A stretch of DNA of 64,000 bases from an uncultured Mycoplasmatota bacterium (GTDB taxonomy: Bacteria > Bacillota_I > Bacilli_A > RF39 > UBA660): positions 1-64,000 of the forward strand of contig CALEBF010000016.1 of the NCBI GenBank assembly GCA_937944975.1, given 5' to 3'. Shown piece by piece: positions 14,620-25,183 of this stretch. Position numbers and translations under genes: made by a program. Under the pieces are notes generated by a model that saw only the letters and a program-made list of their open reading frames with translations, was not told the origin of the DNA and did no database searches. Position 1 is the stretch's first letter. The number at the start of each line of letters is the position of its first letter.

Positions 14620-17600
14620 CTACTTTTCTTTACTTTTTTTATAAATTTTATCTGCATAAAAATCATATAAAGCTCCACCATTTTTAGTGTATTCGTAAGC
14701 CTTTTTATAATTTTTTGAAATTGGTTGTTTTAAGGATTTCGCTTTAGCATAGTTATATGCATAGTCAACAATTGATTTAATTGCCTCTGTTTTATAAGAA
14801 TCATCCATTTTCCTGTATTCATCAGTTTTAGCTAGTTCCTTTATATTTTTTTCAACAATCTGACCACTAATTTTTTGAAACTCACTTCTTTCTTTAGAGT
14901 CTAAAGTTTTTGATTTTCCACCAGACACAATAGAATACGGAGCAACTCTTGGCATAATTGTTTTATCTCCAGTTTTTTGATATATCTTATATATTTCTTT
15001 TGCACTATCGCTTACTTTTCCTTTGTTAGTGTTCGCCGGATTCAAAAATACGTTAAAAAGATTGGCATCTCCACCATATTTTTTTATTACTCTTCCTAAG
15101 CTATCACGTGATGGTGCTAAACCAGTACTCAATACAGGAATTTTACTTTTAACTTTATTTTTAGCTGTTTTTAAATTATCACTTTTTTCAAACGATGTCC
15201 TTTGAGTAGTATCTATCATGTCATTAACTTGTTTTACAAGAGTAGGTACTGCTCGAGAAGGGAGATCTAATACCTGTTGTATTATCCCGTTTGGAATACT
15301 TTGATAATCAGAAAATACATTTTCGATACTTTCCATAAAAGATTGTTGTAAGAGTAAATTTGCTCCGACATCAGCAGTACTAAGGATCTTATTCAATATT
15401 CCTGCTTCTTCATCTTTCTTTTGCAAATCTGCCATCATAGCAAATGGAGTTGCAACAGGCTGAGCCCAATCGTAAGTAAACGTTTTATTTCCTATTTTAA
15501 TTGAATATGGTTGAATACCTAATGTATTTCTCATAAAATCAGAAACATCTTTATCTTCGTCATTTGCGCCTGTAGTTATTCCCTCTTTTGCAAGTATATA
15601 CCCAATAATATAGAGGAGACTTCCAGCTGTCGCTTTTCCTAGATTTTGAACAAACTTATGTTGCATCTGTGGAGTAAACTGATTCGTTTCAATTGCATTT
15701 TTTAGTTTTTGACCATCTATTAACGTGGTAACTAAACCCGCAGGAGAATAATCTATAAGTGCTTTAGTTAAGTTTGCAGGAGTCTTAGCAAAAGGGATGA
15801 GAACATCACCTAATCCATATTTCATTCCAAAATTCAATCCTCTTCTAGTATTTAATACAAACTTTGTATATGCATTATTATCTTGCCACGTTTTCTGCAA
15901 GGCCTCTGTAGTTGCAATATCAATCATATCTTGAGTGACTTTATCAGTGTTATTTAAAATTTTCTGATTATTGATTGAATTTATAAATGTTGCTTCATAA
16001 AAAGGTCTGTCACCAGCATCTAACATAAAACTTAATATCTTATCTGTTCTATTTAACGCTCTTCCTACTTTTGTTTTATCAGTAAACGACTTACCTTCTC
16101 CAATTTCAAATCTATTCCCTTGCATATTTCTAGTATTGATATCTAGTTTAAAATCATTCCAACTTTCATAAAGGCCTTTTTTAAATCCTTTTGCAAAATT
16201 TTTCACATTAGGAGCACCTGTTGTTCTAACTCCTGTCTTCTTAGCAATTTGTTTATCCATAAGCGCCGAAAATGTATCACTTATAGCATTTACTGGAGTA
16301 ATTACTGCATTTCCCATTATATTTCTAATCTGTGTCTTTGCATTAAAAAGCATGGAAATTCGCATCCATGCTTTAATACCAGCACCACGGGTAGGTGGTA
16401 ATTTATTAGAAATTAAACTTTGAATCTGCGCTAATTTAACTTTTTTCTCGTATCCATCAGGTAATTCGGATGCCTCTTTTATATTATTCACGATATATGC
16501 TGTCTCATCAGGTGTAAGTGTAAATTTATCTCGATTTTTTTCAATCCATTGCTTTGTTTTATTTTTCACCATATGGTCGTAGGCTTCATCCAATTCACTT
16601 TGGGCATATTTGACCATTCCCTCAGGTGTTAATCTCGACATAATATTATATGCTTGTATTGCTTGTCCAGACTCCGTACCCATTTGTCTCATAACTTTGG
16701 CAACTTGTACCATTGAATCATAATCTCCAGCATCCTGATACTGCTTTAATAAGATCCATCCTTCTGCCACATCTGTAGCAGTTGGTTTTTTCTTTAATTT
16801 CCCATCCTTATCATAGCTATTTCGTGAGATCCAATTTAATGTTTCGCCACTTCCACCATCATTTAATCTACTATATGCTTCGTCTAAACTTTGTTTATTA
16901 GTGATTCCTTTATAGTATGAAATATCATCTTCTGTTGATAGTTTCATTCTATTTTCTTCTGTAAGCATTTTTGTTTTTTCAGCAATGTTTTTAGTGAATT
17001 TAGATTGTTTGTCACCTTTTTGTACTGGTACATTTGGTAGTTTTGGTGTAGTACTTGCATCTTCTTTTGTTAAATTAGCAATTTCTGTTGGATTTAATGT
17101 TTGATTCGTCTTTACTTGAGACAAGGTATGTCCAGTACCTTCATTTTTAAAATTTTTATCTACGAAGTTTTGCCATTTATTATTACTTTGTGAATATCTT
17201 ATATCTTCGGTATTTGTTGGGTTAAGATTATCTACACTTTTTAATTGATTACTCTCAAAGGCAATAACCATATCTTCTGCTTTGTTATCATCATTTATTA
17301 TAAGTCCATCTTTCCCAGTAATTTCTCTTATTTCCTTAGCATAATCAGCCCAATTCCCGCTATTTGTCATATCCCATAGTAAATCTAAATCATTATCATA
17401 CATACTATATTCTTCTATGTATCCACTTTCTCCATCATTTATTTTTTTATACAATTCATTATATTCATCAAAAGAAATTGTTTTTTTCGTACTACTTATA
17501 GGATTTTTAATATTAACATATAATTCTTTGATATTATTACCATACATACTTGCTATATCTTTATATTTTGTAAGATAAATTCCTTTACCCCATTTACTGT

Positions 17601-20600
17601 TGTTGCTTAACTTATTCTTATCATAAACATTAAAATTGTCAGAACCATTATAATATGTAATTAAATTCCCATTATTATTTCTTACTTTACTGTCTTTGAA
17701 AAATTCTTGTTGTCCTTTTGATAATGTTCTTCCTTGATTATCAGTATTAAATAAAGAATATTTAGTACTTTGACTATCATCACTTACAAGATAATTTGAA
17801 ACATCCAAAGATTCCTTTCCGTTAAGATGTATTTTAACGTCAGCGTTATCAGAAAATATATCATCTAATAAAAGCTTTTCAACAGGTATTTTGAATTTCA
17901 GTTTTACTTGTCCTCTACCCGATGCTTGCTGCGCTTCTTTTGAAGTAGAAAAAAACACGTCTCGTTCTTTGGAAATCATTTTTCCAGATTGTTGTATCTT
18001 TTTAGCGTTTTCCTCGCTTGTTTGATGATAGACTGTAACATAACCGTTTTTGTCAACTTCTGCATTAACATCTTTTAATTCTTGTATTAAATCTTGAGCA
18101 TCTAATAATTCATTTCCACTTACTCTATCTTCTAATGTCAGTGTTTTATTTTTATCAAAAGAAAAAGAACTATTATCTAGTTCTTTATTATCTAGTTCTT
18201 TTGTATTTTTTTCTCCAATTTGCATAGAATATTTAGTAGATATACCCGATTTGACATTTTGATTAGAATTTGGTATATTATTTCCAGAAAAGGAACTGCT
18301 GACTGGTTTACCAGTCGTAATAGATAAACTTGTTTTATCTAGGGCAGCTCCTTTTTTTTCTGTAAATTTATCTAAATCATAGGCAAAATTACTGTTGTTA
18401 TCTTTTCTGACAACTAATCTAGCGGTATAGTATTTGTAGTCCATAACATTACCATATGAATCTTTTATCGGGTATGCTAAATTAACATCATAATAATCAT
18501 ATCCCTGTTTTCCTCTTTTAGAATTTTTATAATTTGGTTCGGATGAATTTATTTTAGCTAGTTCGATTACCTCACCATAATTTCCAGCAATTCTTTTTTT
18601 TAATTTTGCATTTCTATAATTATTATAACCATCATTTAAATATTTCTTTATATCTTTGTTTGATATAATTATCTCATTATTATTACTATTATTAACATAT
18701 GTTATTCCTAACATTTTCTTTAAAGTTTTTTCTGCCATCTTATTAGACGGTCTACTTCCATTAATATCATCTGAAACGACAACATCTTCTCCTGAAGTTA
18801 ATTTACCTTTTGAAAAAAACATATCATTGTCCAAAACATCAACATTATTCTTATTAAATTCACTTCTATAAGCACTATCAAACTTATTTTTTACATCTTT
18901 CCAAAACAATTTTTCGCTTTTATAACCTGTTAGTTTATTTAATTTGTTAAGTTTATCTACTACCCAATTATATACACTTTTAGCAACGGATGGTTTTTCT
19001 ACAGTTAACGAATTAACGAATTCTTGATTTCCTAATTTCTTTCCAAGAATACTTGCTACTGCTTCTTCATCGATAAATGCATTAAATTTATCACTATTAG
19101 GATCATATTTATTAGAATATAATTGTTCTAATGATTTTCTAGCTTCATTATACCCTTCTTTTGTTTTAGCAAAGTCTAACAATTCGTCTTTTATCTTTTG
19201 CCCATTTTTAGAATTAGATATATCATGGTATAATTCATGAACAGCGACATTCTCTAATAAATCATTTGTTTTAGCTTTTGGATTGAATACAACTTCTCTA
19301 CTTCCATCTTTATTGAGCTGCCAAAACGCATTTTCATTATTATTAGTAAATTTACTAGCATCAAACCTTGATATAATTCCTCTATTAGAAAGGGTTTTAT
19401 CGATATTTTGAATAGTCTCATTATTTATGTCGATGTTATAACTTTGAGCAGATTGTTTTAAGTTTAGATTATCTATTTGATTATTTATGATATTACTTGC
19501 ATTATTCAAAGATACGTTATTTTGTACCGGATTTAATGTTTTTTCATTCATGAAGATATTTTGAACATTTTTCGATTCACTATTTCTTTTAGAATTAACT
19601 TGTTCTTTTATAGCTTGATTCATATTGTAAAAATTAGCTGGTCCGTCTAAAACTAATCCTGTTGCTGCTCCCATTACAAATGCATCTTTTACCTGATTCC
19701 AATCAATTTTTTCTCCCTCTGAATAAGTAGCATTTTTTAAAAGTGGATTGATCGCTTCTGTAATACCTTCTTCGAGTCCTTCTCCTGCTGCTTTATACCC
19801 TATTCTTGCTGTTTCTCTTGCAATTTTATTCGAAATTTTTCCTAGTCCTGCTTCCGCTATATTATCTAGCCCTACATTACTAATTTTAGAAACTCCAGGA
19901 ATACCTGATGTTAAATATTCAGTTGCTGTTTCTACTGCAGCGCTCCCTAAACCGTATAAATTAGCTTCCTTTCGATTAGCTCCTTCGTTGTATGCTTCAT
20001 CAATTGCCGAACCATATGAATTTAATCCCATCAATCCAGAAGCTCCAACCGTTCCTGCTCCTACGTTACCAGTTAATATTGCAGGCAACATATTCCCTAT
20101 ACCTTCCATAAGTTGACCAGAAAAATTATCACTTTTAATAAGTGACTTTGAATCTAATTCTTCCTGTACGGTTTTACCATTAGATAGCTTTTTATTATAT
20201 CCCAATTTATCAAGTGCACGATTTTTTGCACTATCAGAAATTACTTCTTGCGCAATTTGTTGTCTTCGCTCAATGGTATCTTTATCCCCAAACAAATACA
20301 TAAAAGGGTTATATTTTGATGAACCAAGTTGTAACCCCGCATCAATTACACTTTCAGTGAAGTCGAGCGGTCCTTTAGCCAGCTGAATCAGCCCATTATT
20401 GATTGTAGCAAAAAGATTTTCTTCTGATTTTTTTTTATTCTTTTTATTATTAGATTTATATTCTAATCGAACTGTATCTTCCTTTTGTAATGGTTCTTTA
20501 TAATGCGTAATATCATTTTTTAATAATGTTTTATCGCCAATCTGTGGTTTCCGCTGTTGATTGTTTGAATCGTATAACATTGTTTTAACATTATTTTTTT

Positions 20601-20874
20601 TCATCTGGTTATTTTTTTCTTTTTTTTGTTTATCATTTGTTTCACTAACATCTTTGCCTACAATTAACTTATTTCTATCGTTCTTCTTATCAATGTTGTT
20701 GCCATTGTTGGTTATGGGCTTGATTGTTGTTTTTCCATCTCTAATATCTTTTAAATTTATAGTCTGATTGGTAGTTATTGTTTGTTGTGGTGTTGGAGAA
20801 TTTATTTCTTCTTCATCTTTTCTTCTTACTTTATATCCTCGTTTTACTTCTGCAAGACTAATTGGCATAAGCAT
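14620..20874 (-). CDS. Giant polyvalent virion protein with metallopeptidase and ADP-ribosyltransferase-like domains
   Basis: 2084 residues, the largest gene in the window. Regions in order: disordered Lys/Asn-rich head (1-150); Ala/Gly-rich helical part (165-430); metallopeptidase-like domain with HELYH at 546-550 and downstream IDEEAVA (601-607); an unidentified domain (700-850); a small ART-like module (VYHQTS 948, FFSTSKEA 974); a second, fuller ART-PolyVal module (YYNGS 1074, GKGIYLTK 1097, DGLII 1189, MVIAFES 1202); a long helical C-terminal part with hydrophobic segments. Recurrent short linkers TKYSM, TKYSL and DIRYS separate modules. This is the plan of phage polyvalent proteins, packed in the head and injected with DNA to act on host targets. 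Enzyme activities are inferred from motifs. Confidence 0.75.
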   Translation of the reverse strand: MLMPISLAEVKRGYKVRRKDEEEINSPTPQQTITTNQTINLKDIRDGKTTIKPITNNGNNIDKKNDRNKLIVGKDVSETNDKQKKEKNNQMKKNNVKTMLYDSNNQQRKPQIGDKTLLKNDITHYKEPLQKEDTVRLEYKSNNKKNKKKSEENLFATINNGLIQLAKGPLDFTESVIDAGLQLGSSKYNPFMYLFGDKDTIERRQQIAQEVISDSAKNRALDKLGYNKKLSNGKTVQEELDSKSLIKSDNFSGQLMEGIGNMLPAILTGNVGAGTVGASGLMGLNSYGSAIDEAYNEGANRKEANLYGLGSAAVETATEYLTSGIPGVSKISNVGLDNIAEAGLGKISNKIARETARIGYKAAGEGLEEGITEAINPLLKNATYSEGEKIDWNQVKDAFVMGAATGLVLDGPANFYNMNQAIKEQVNSKRNSESKNVQNIFMNEKTLNPVQNNVSLNNASNIINNQIDNLNLKQSAQSYNIDINNETIQNIDKTLSNRGIISRFDASKFTNNNENAFWQLNKDGSREVVFNPKAKTNDLLENVAVHELYHDISNSKNGQKIKDELLDFAKTKEGYNEARKSLEQLYSNKYDPNSDKFNAFIDEEAVASILGKKLGNQEFVNSLTVEKPSVAKSVYNWVVDKLNKLNKLTGYKSEKLFWKDVKNKFDSAYRSEFNKNNVDVLDNDMFFSKGKLTSGEDVVVSDDINGSRPSNKMAEKTLKKMLGITYVNNSNNNEIIISNKDIKKYLNDGYNNYRNAKLKKRIAGNYGEVIELAKINSSEPNYKNSKRGKQGYDYYDVNLAYPIKDSYGNVMDYKYYTARLVVRKDNNSNFAYDLDKFTEKKGAALDKTSLSITTGKPVSSSFSGNNIPNSNQNVKSGISTKYSMQIGEKNTKELDNKELDNSSFSFDKNKTLTLEDRVSGNELLDAQDLIQELKDVNAEVDKNGYVTVYHQTSEENAKKIQQSGKMISKERDVFFSTSKEAQQASGRGQVKLKFKIPVEKLLLDDIFSDNADVKIHLNGKESLDVSNYLVSDDSQSTKYSLFNTDNQGRTLSKGQQEFFKDSKVRNNNGNLITYYNGSDNFNVYDKNKLSNNSKWGKGIYLTKYKDIASMYGNNIKELYVNIKNPISSTKKTISFDEYNELYKKINDGESGYIEEYSMYDNDLDLLWDMTNSGNWADYAKEIREITGKDGLIINDDNKAEDMVIAFESNQLKSVDNLNPTNTEDIRYSQSNNKWQNFVDKNFKNEGTGHTLSQVKTNQTLNPTEIANLTKEDASTTPKLPNVPVQKGDKQSKFTKNIAEKTKMLTEENRMKLSTEDDISYYKGITNKQSLDEAYSRLNDGGSGETLNWISRNSYDKDGKLKKKPTATDVAEGWILLKQYQDAGDYDSMVQVAKVMRQMGTESGQAIQAYNIMSRLTPEGMVKYAQSELDEAYDHMVKNKTKQWIEKNRDKFTLTPDETAYIVNNIKEASELPDGYEKKVKLAQIQSLISNKLPPTRGAGIKAWMRISMLFNAKTQIRNIMGNAVITPVNAISDTFSALMDKQIAKKTGVRTTGAPNVKNFAKGFKKGLYESWNDFKLDINTRNMQGNRFEIGEGKSFTDKTKVGRALNRTDKILSFMLDAGDRPFYEATFINSINNQKILNNTDKVTQDMIDIATTEALQKTWQDNNAYTKFVLNTRRGLNFGMKYGLGDVLIPFAKTPANLTKALIDYSPAGLVTTLIDGQKLKNAIETNQFTPQMQHKFVQNLGKATAGSLLYIIGYILAKEGITTGANDEDKDVSDFMRNTLGIQPYSIKIGNKTFTYDWAQPVATPFAMMADLQKKDEEAGILNKILSTADVGANLLLQQSFMESIENVFSDYQSIPNGIIQQVLDLPSRAVPTLVKQVNDMIDTTQRTSFEKSDNLKTAKNKVKSKIPVLSTGLAPSRDSLGRVIKKYGGDANLFNVFLNPANTNKGKVSDSAKEIYKIYQKTGDKTIMPRVAPYSIVSGGKSKTLDSKERSEFQKISGQIVEKNIKELAKTDEYRKMDDSYKTEAIKSIVDYAYNYAKAKSLKQPISKNYKKAYEYTKNGGALYDFYADKIYKKSKEK

Positions 20875-20880
20875 CTCCTC

Positions 20881-21738
20881 CTACATTTTTATATATTGAT
20901 TTTGTGATCCATCCCAAATATAGTAATTTTTTCCATACTTCCAAACTGTTTGATTGTCTAGGTTTGCACCAGTCGCTCCTACAAGAGAACCTGCGCCGTA
21001 CATTTCAGCCACTGTTTTTCCACTAGATTTTAAATATTTTACATTTCCGTTTGAATCTTTACCTAAATTATTAGGTTGATAACTAATTCCGTAGGCATCC
21101 TTAGTTCCAAACGTACCATATTTAACATCAGAATTTAAATCGCCTTGATAATAAGGTGTGTTAACTTCATATTTTTTAGAACTTGACCGTGATGAGCTAG
21201 ATCTACTTCTAGAAGCACTCAATTGTGCTCTTTGCAAAGCTAAATTTGCATTGAATTGTCGCACACTCTCTTGATATTCTTTTTCTGCTTGCTGACGCTC
21301 CCAAGCCTTTTGCCTTTCATTTAATAAATTTGTAATATAATCTGCTTCTATCTGAGCATTAGCGCTCGCTAAGCCACTTTCATATGCATTATTAACATCA
21401 GTTTTTCTTCGATTGATATCAGCAATCGCTGCAGCTTCTTCTGTATTAAGTTCATTTAAATTACGCTGTAAAGTTGCTTGTCTACTCATTTCGTATTGAG
21501 CTCCTATTCCGCTATTAGAACGACCGCTGTTAGCTAAGTATTCTGCGAAATTCTTTGAGGCTAATTGATTTTGTACATTAGCGGTGTCTTTTTTCTTATA
21601 GTACGTTGGCTTAATCGTTGCTTCTTCTGCATTTAAATTTGATAAAGATTGATTTTGTTGATTTTTCAAATCTTCCATCGCTTTTTTTTGTTGTTGCTCT
21701 TTTAATCTTTGTAAATCAGCTTCGTAATTATAATCCAT
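20881..21738 (-). CDS. Phage virion protein, Gln/Ala-rich coiled coil (internal or ejection protein)
   Basis: 285 residues. Residues 1-190 form long Gln/Glu/Ala-rich helices, followed by a Ser/Arg-rich hinge (SASRSRSSSSRSSS) and a small C-terminal domain ending in YIWDGSQNQYIKM. It sits between the giant polyvalent protein and neck/tail genes, the place of podovirus internal or ejection proteins. Family not recognised. Confidence 0.55.
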   Translation of the reverse strand: MDYNYEADLQRLKEQQQKKAMEDLKNQQNQSLSNLNAEEATIKPTYYKKKDTANVQNQLASKNFAEYLANSGRSNSGIGAQYEMSRQATLQRNLNELNTEEAAAIADINRRKTDVNNAYESGLASANAQIEADYITNLLNERQKAWERQQAEKEYQESVRQFNANLALQRAQLSASRSRSSSSRSSSKKYEVNTPYYQGDLNSDVKYGTFGTKDAYGISYQPNNLGKDSNGNVKYLKSSGKTVAEMYGAGSLVGATGANLDNQTVWKYGKNYYIWDGSQNQYIKM

Positions 21739-22508
21739 TATTTACCTCCGTTCCACTTTCCGTTTTTATATATATTTACAGTTGCAATATTCCATTTACT
21801 ATCTTTATAAACAAAAAAAATAGCATTATTCCATTTGCTATTTTTATAAATCTTTGCAATTCCCTTATGAGTTGCTATTCCATTTTGATCATTGAAGCCT
21901 ACTAAAGTTCCGAAATTTCCATCAGCGTATGTAATTGTTCTTAAAACATAATCATTTCGCTTATACAATCGAATTATTTCATCCTGTGTAAATGAAACAT
22001 TATAATGACTAACTTGTCCTATATTTCTAGCAATCTGGGCACCGTCATTCCATCTGTATTCAATCCTCAACCAAAAATTTCCAGGGTTATTAAAAGACAG
22101 ATCATGTGTTGTATTTATCCCATCAACTGTTATGTTTGGAGAAGAAATACAATTTGCTGTTCTAGGAATATCAGGCAAGGTAATTTCACCACCACAAGTT
22201 CCGTTAAATACATATGTTGTTCGAATTTCTCCGTCAATATATATTTTCCCTTTCCCGTTGTTGTCATGAGGTACATTTATAGTTATTTCACGAACTACAT
22301 TATCGCCTCTATAATAGGTCTTTCCCAAAGTAAAATTATCGTTATATATTCTAGCATTACCACGATCCCAAGTCACATGACCAGTTGTTACTGTAATTAC
22401 TGCTTGTAACTTTATCGTAGAATAGTTTCCGGCAATATTTTGAGATAACAATTCACATAACAACCTATAACTACCTAATGAAAAATTAACTCTAGCAAAT
22501 TCTTGCAT
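21738..22508 (-). CDS. Phage minor structural protein with C-terminal IYKNxKWN repeats
   Basis: 256 residues, beta-rich. An N-terminal DUF859-like region (about 1-175, with PRTANCISSPNITV) is known from phage minor structural proteins. The C-terminus carries three copies of an IYKN-x-KWN type repeat (about 222-253), a motif often found at the surface-exposed ends of phage tail proteins. Its last base overlaps the next gene. Confidence 0.6.
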   Translation of the reverse strand: MQEFARVNFSLGSYRLLCELLSQNIAGNYSTIKLQAVITVTTGHVTWDRGNARIYNDNFTLGKTYYRGDNVVREITINVPHDNNGKGKIYIDGEIRTTYVFNGTCGGEITLPDIPRTANCISSPNITVDGINTTHDLSFNNPGNFWLRIEYRWNDGAQIARNIGQVSHYNVSFTQDEIIRLYKRNDYVLRTITYADGNFGTLVGFNDQNGIATHKGIAKIYKNSKWNNAIFFVYKDSKWNIATVNIYKNGKWNGGK

Positions 22509-22515
22509 AAATCAC

Positions 22516-22854
22516 CTAATACAACAAAAAAACATCATCTTCCTGCATACCGGATTCCGGAAGAGATGTTCCTCTTTTTATATGTAAATTTTCTAATGCT
22601 ACCAAATAATTATCAAATTCATTATTGCATTTTCTTGAGTCAGTTAATCGTGGATCATTTTCGGTGATAGTTTCATCGCTAAATTTTGAATCTAATTCTT
22701 GTATTAGTGAATTATTGATATAATCTTTAATATCATTACCAGCTTGATCAAATTTTTCTTTTAATTTTGCGGCGGTCAAGCCATCTGCCGTATTCGGCCT
22801 GTCACTCAATCCTTGTATATGATTTAAATTTTTTGTAAGTTTTGTTATTGCCAT
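22516..22854 (-). CDS. Phage tail-fibre N-terminal-like protein
   Basis: 112 residues. The N-terminus has GLSDRPNTADGLTAAKLKE-x-FDQAG, a pattern common at the start of phage fibre or collar proteins, but the protein stops after 112 residues without a shaft. It may be a short adaptor between tail and fibre. It follows the 601-residue structural gene after 14 bp. Confidence 0.55.
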   Translation of the reverse strand: MAITKLTKNLNHIQGLSDRPNTADGLTAAKLKEKFDQAGNDIKDYINNSLIQELDSKFSDETITENDPRLTDSRKCNNEFDNYLVALENLHIKRGTSLPESGMQEDDVFLLY

Positions 22855-22868
22855 AAACAGTTCCTCCT

Positions 22869-24674
22869 TTACTTACTCTCTCCACCATATTCTACTTTTA
22901 ACGATAATGCTAAAATAGTAGCATCCGTATCGTCATTATTTTCAATAACAATTTTTAAATTAGTAAACTTCTTAGCTTTCATTTTAAGTCTAAATGGTTG
23001 AGGGTTGTTAGAAACTTGAAAAGAAAAATCAGAAAAATCAACATCATCTAAAAGTGTCAATTTATAAGATATCTTCTTTTTTGTCATTAGCTCATTTCTG
23101 TTTGTGATATATCCTATTTCTGCACTTGAATATGCCTGTGGTTGCATTAAAACCCATAGTTTATTCATTGTTTTTCGCAAATACGGGGCTTTAAAATCAC
23201 TAAAATTCATTTCCCAATGTGCTTTAATTGTTGCACCATTAAAGGTTTGATATTCCTCTCCAAATTTCATAAGTTCCCCTGTTTCCGTAATCATAAAAAT
23301 GGTATCATCTAAGACAAAAAATTGTCGTATTTCGTGATTTAGCACGGAATAAGAGAAAGTATCATTATAATAGTTATAAATGTATACTTTGTTCTCTAAA
23401 GCTACCCATAATTGATTTTTAGATTGAAAATCAGCTGTTTTACATGTTGATAAATTGTAATTGATTAAGTCAAGTTTAATTCTTTGAGATATATCTTTCA
23501 TATTTCTTTCGTCGCGAACATTGGTAGACTTCCACCTTATAATTGAGTCTTTATCTATAGTAACTGGATCATTATCTATTACTTGTCCTTGATTGAAAGC
23601 AACACTTCCATGAACTTCATTTAAAGGAAATGTTTCAGGTGATAATGTTGTTTGTCCTTCTATATCAAGAGTACTAAGAGCAATATAGTAGGCATCTGGT
23701 TTATCGGTAGTAACCAACAATCTATCATAATGCCTTCTTAAATCCGTCACTGCAAAATTTGTAGCACCAATATCAATTTGGTTGACTCCTGGAAAATATT
23801 CAACGCTTGGTACTAAATCCGCAACTGAACTATAACGTATTCTATTTTGTTCATCCTTGTTTCCATACAAAAAAACACGGGTATCTACTCCACCGCCAAA
23901 TAAAATGGATGCTCGCATGTTTTCTATAAAATGTCTATCATTATTTTCTGCAGTCCAATAAATATCTACATTATCCATCGCTTCACTAGGAGCGTCAGTA
24001 AAAGTTACTGTCCCTTTTGTTAAATCAATAGTATATTTCGTTGTTTCCAATTCTTGTGTATTAACAGTAACCTTGTCTACAGATGTAATCCCTTTTTCTA
24101 ACAATTGATATGTTTTCGATTCCCCATCTCCGTTAAAGGTCATATGTTTTTTCCCGGTTAAAAGGTTAATTTGCTCATATAATGTTCCTGATCCGTCTGG
24201 CTTAGTAGAAATCATAACCTTAGGGACGTAACCTTCCACATCTTTAAATGTAGACCCATCCCAACATTTATACTCGTGGCCATTCAGCACATAAACTTTG
24301 CCACCGAAAGAGAAGAAATTAGTAACGTCATCTGTCAATGTTCCTAAGTCATTAAAATTCAATGTAGGCCATATTTCTTCATTCAGCAAGTCTTCTTTCT
24401 CTACCGAATATAAGTGTCCTCCAGTAGCAATCAAAACGTAATCTACGCCATTCATATTAGTTTCATATATTCCTTGTGGAACATCTGTGAATTTTTTTAC
24501 TTCTTTGTACCCATACATTTTTCGTAATTTATAATCATCTGTGATGTAAAAATTGATCATATTACCGCTCTCTCCATCTTTTATTTGATGGTCTCCGGTA
24601 TCTGATAAGTTCAATCCCAAAAACTTAGTAATAGATATCGGATTAAGTGTTTCTGTTGTAGTTATATTTGCCAT
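22869..24674 (-). CDS. Large beta-rich phage structural protein (tail nozzle/stabilisation-like)
   Basis: 601 residues, beta-strand rich, without Cys clusters or membrane segments. The start (KFLGLNLSDTGDHQIKDGES) and repeated blade-like segments suggest a propeller-like tube or nozzle protein as in podovirus tails. Position directly after the head-tail connector supports this. No sequence family recognised with confidence. Confidence 0.5.
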   Translation of the reverse strand: MANITTTETLNPISITKFLGLNLSDTGDHQIKDGESGNMINFYITDDYKLRKMYGYKEVKKFTDVPQGIYETNMNGVDYVLIATGGHLYSVEKEDLLNEEIWPTLNFNDLGTLTDDVTNFFSFGGKVYVLNGHEYKCWDGSTFKDVEGYVPKVMISTKPDGSGTLYEQINLLTGKKHMTFNGDGESKTYQLLEKGITSVDKVTVNTQELETTKYTIDLTKGTVTFTDAPSEAMDNVDIYWTAENNDRHFIENMRASILFGGGVDTRVFLYGNKDEQNRIRYSSVADLVPSVEYFPGVNQIDIGATNFAVTDLRRHYDRLLVTTDKPDAYYIALSTLDIEGQTTLSPETFPLNEVHGSVAFNQGQVIDNDPVTIDKDSIIRWKSTNVRDERNMKDISQRIKLDLINYNLSTCKTADFQSKNQLWVALENKVYIYNYYNDTFSYSVLNHEIRQFFVLDDTIFMITETGELMKFGEEYQTFNGATIKAHWEMNFSDFKAPYLRKTMNKLWVLMQPQAYSSAEIGYITNRNELMTKKKISYKLTLLDDVDFSDFSFQVSNNPQPFRLKMKAKKFTNLKIVIENNDDTDATILALSLKVEYGGESK

Positions 24675-24688
24675 TTACATCACCCAAT

Positions 24689-25096
24689 CTAATAATTTAA
24701 ATTTGAACCATAAACATCTTGCTTTTTTGTTATTTTCGCTGGAGTAGGGACTAAATATGTATTTCTCATTTCTTCATATCGTTGTTGAAAAAAGTTAGCA
24801 AGTGCTTTGTTCTCATGCAACATCAAATGAGCTGCTAAACCGTTTGTCAACAAAGTATTTGCTTTTATGTCGTCGACTTGTACTGTTTGCTCTAAATCCT
24901 CTATTTTCACGGGTTTTATTTGTTCATCAAAAGCACGATATCTATTTTCAATGCCAATAATTTCATTTTGTAATAAAGTTAGAATGTGTGGAGCCTTTGC
25001 TCTATATTCTCCTGTGGTAGTAGCATCTAATTCTCCAGATTCAAGCATCTCATCAATCATCGCCATCGTCATAATGAAAATTTCTTCGCCTGTCAT
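24689..25096 (-). CDS. Phage head-tail connector/adaptor-like protein
   Basis: About 135 residues, alpha-helical. Start chosen at ATG 25096 (MTGEEIF): the ATG at 25105 abuts the GGAG site, while 25096 has 9-bp spacing. The size, helical content and place between the major capsid gene and tail genes fit a head-completion adaptor. Confidence 0.55.
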   Translation of the reverse strand: MTGEEIFIMTMAMIDEMLESGELDATTTGEYRAKAPHILTLLQNEIIGIENRYRAFDEQIKPVKIEDLEQTVQVDDIKANTLLTNGLAAHLMLHENKALANFFQQRYEEMRNTYLVPTPAKITKKQDVYGSNLNY

Positions 25097-25183
25097 GTTT
25101 ATCATCTCCTTATATAAAAAGCTAATAGCTTAGCTTCTTATATCAAGAGACCATAAGTCTCTCAATTATTAAAGTTCCTCTTC

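Noticed and set aside
19748..20116. Plus-strand frame rich in Ser/Pro/Ala/Ile opposite the giant phage gene
   Set aside because: Mirror of an Ala/Gly-rich helical segment; no ribosome binding site.
22005..22409. Plus-strand frame opposite the DUF859-like gene
   Set aside because: Shadow frame without start signals inside a coherent leftward operon.
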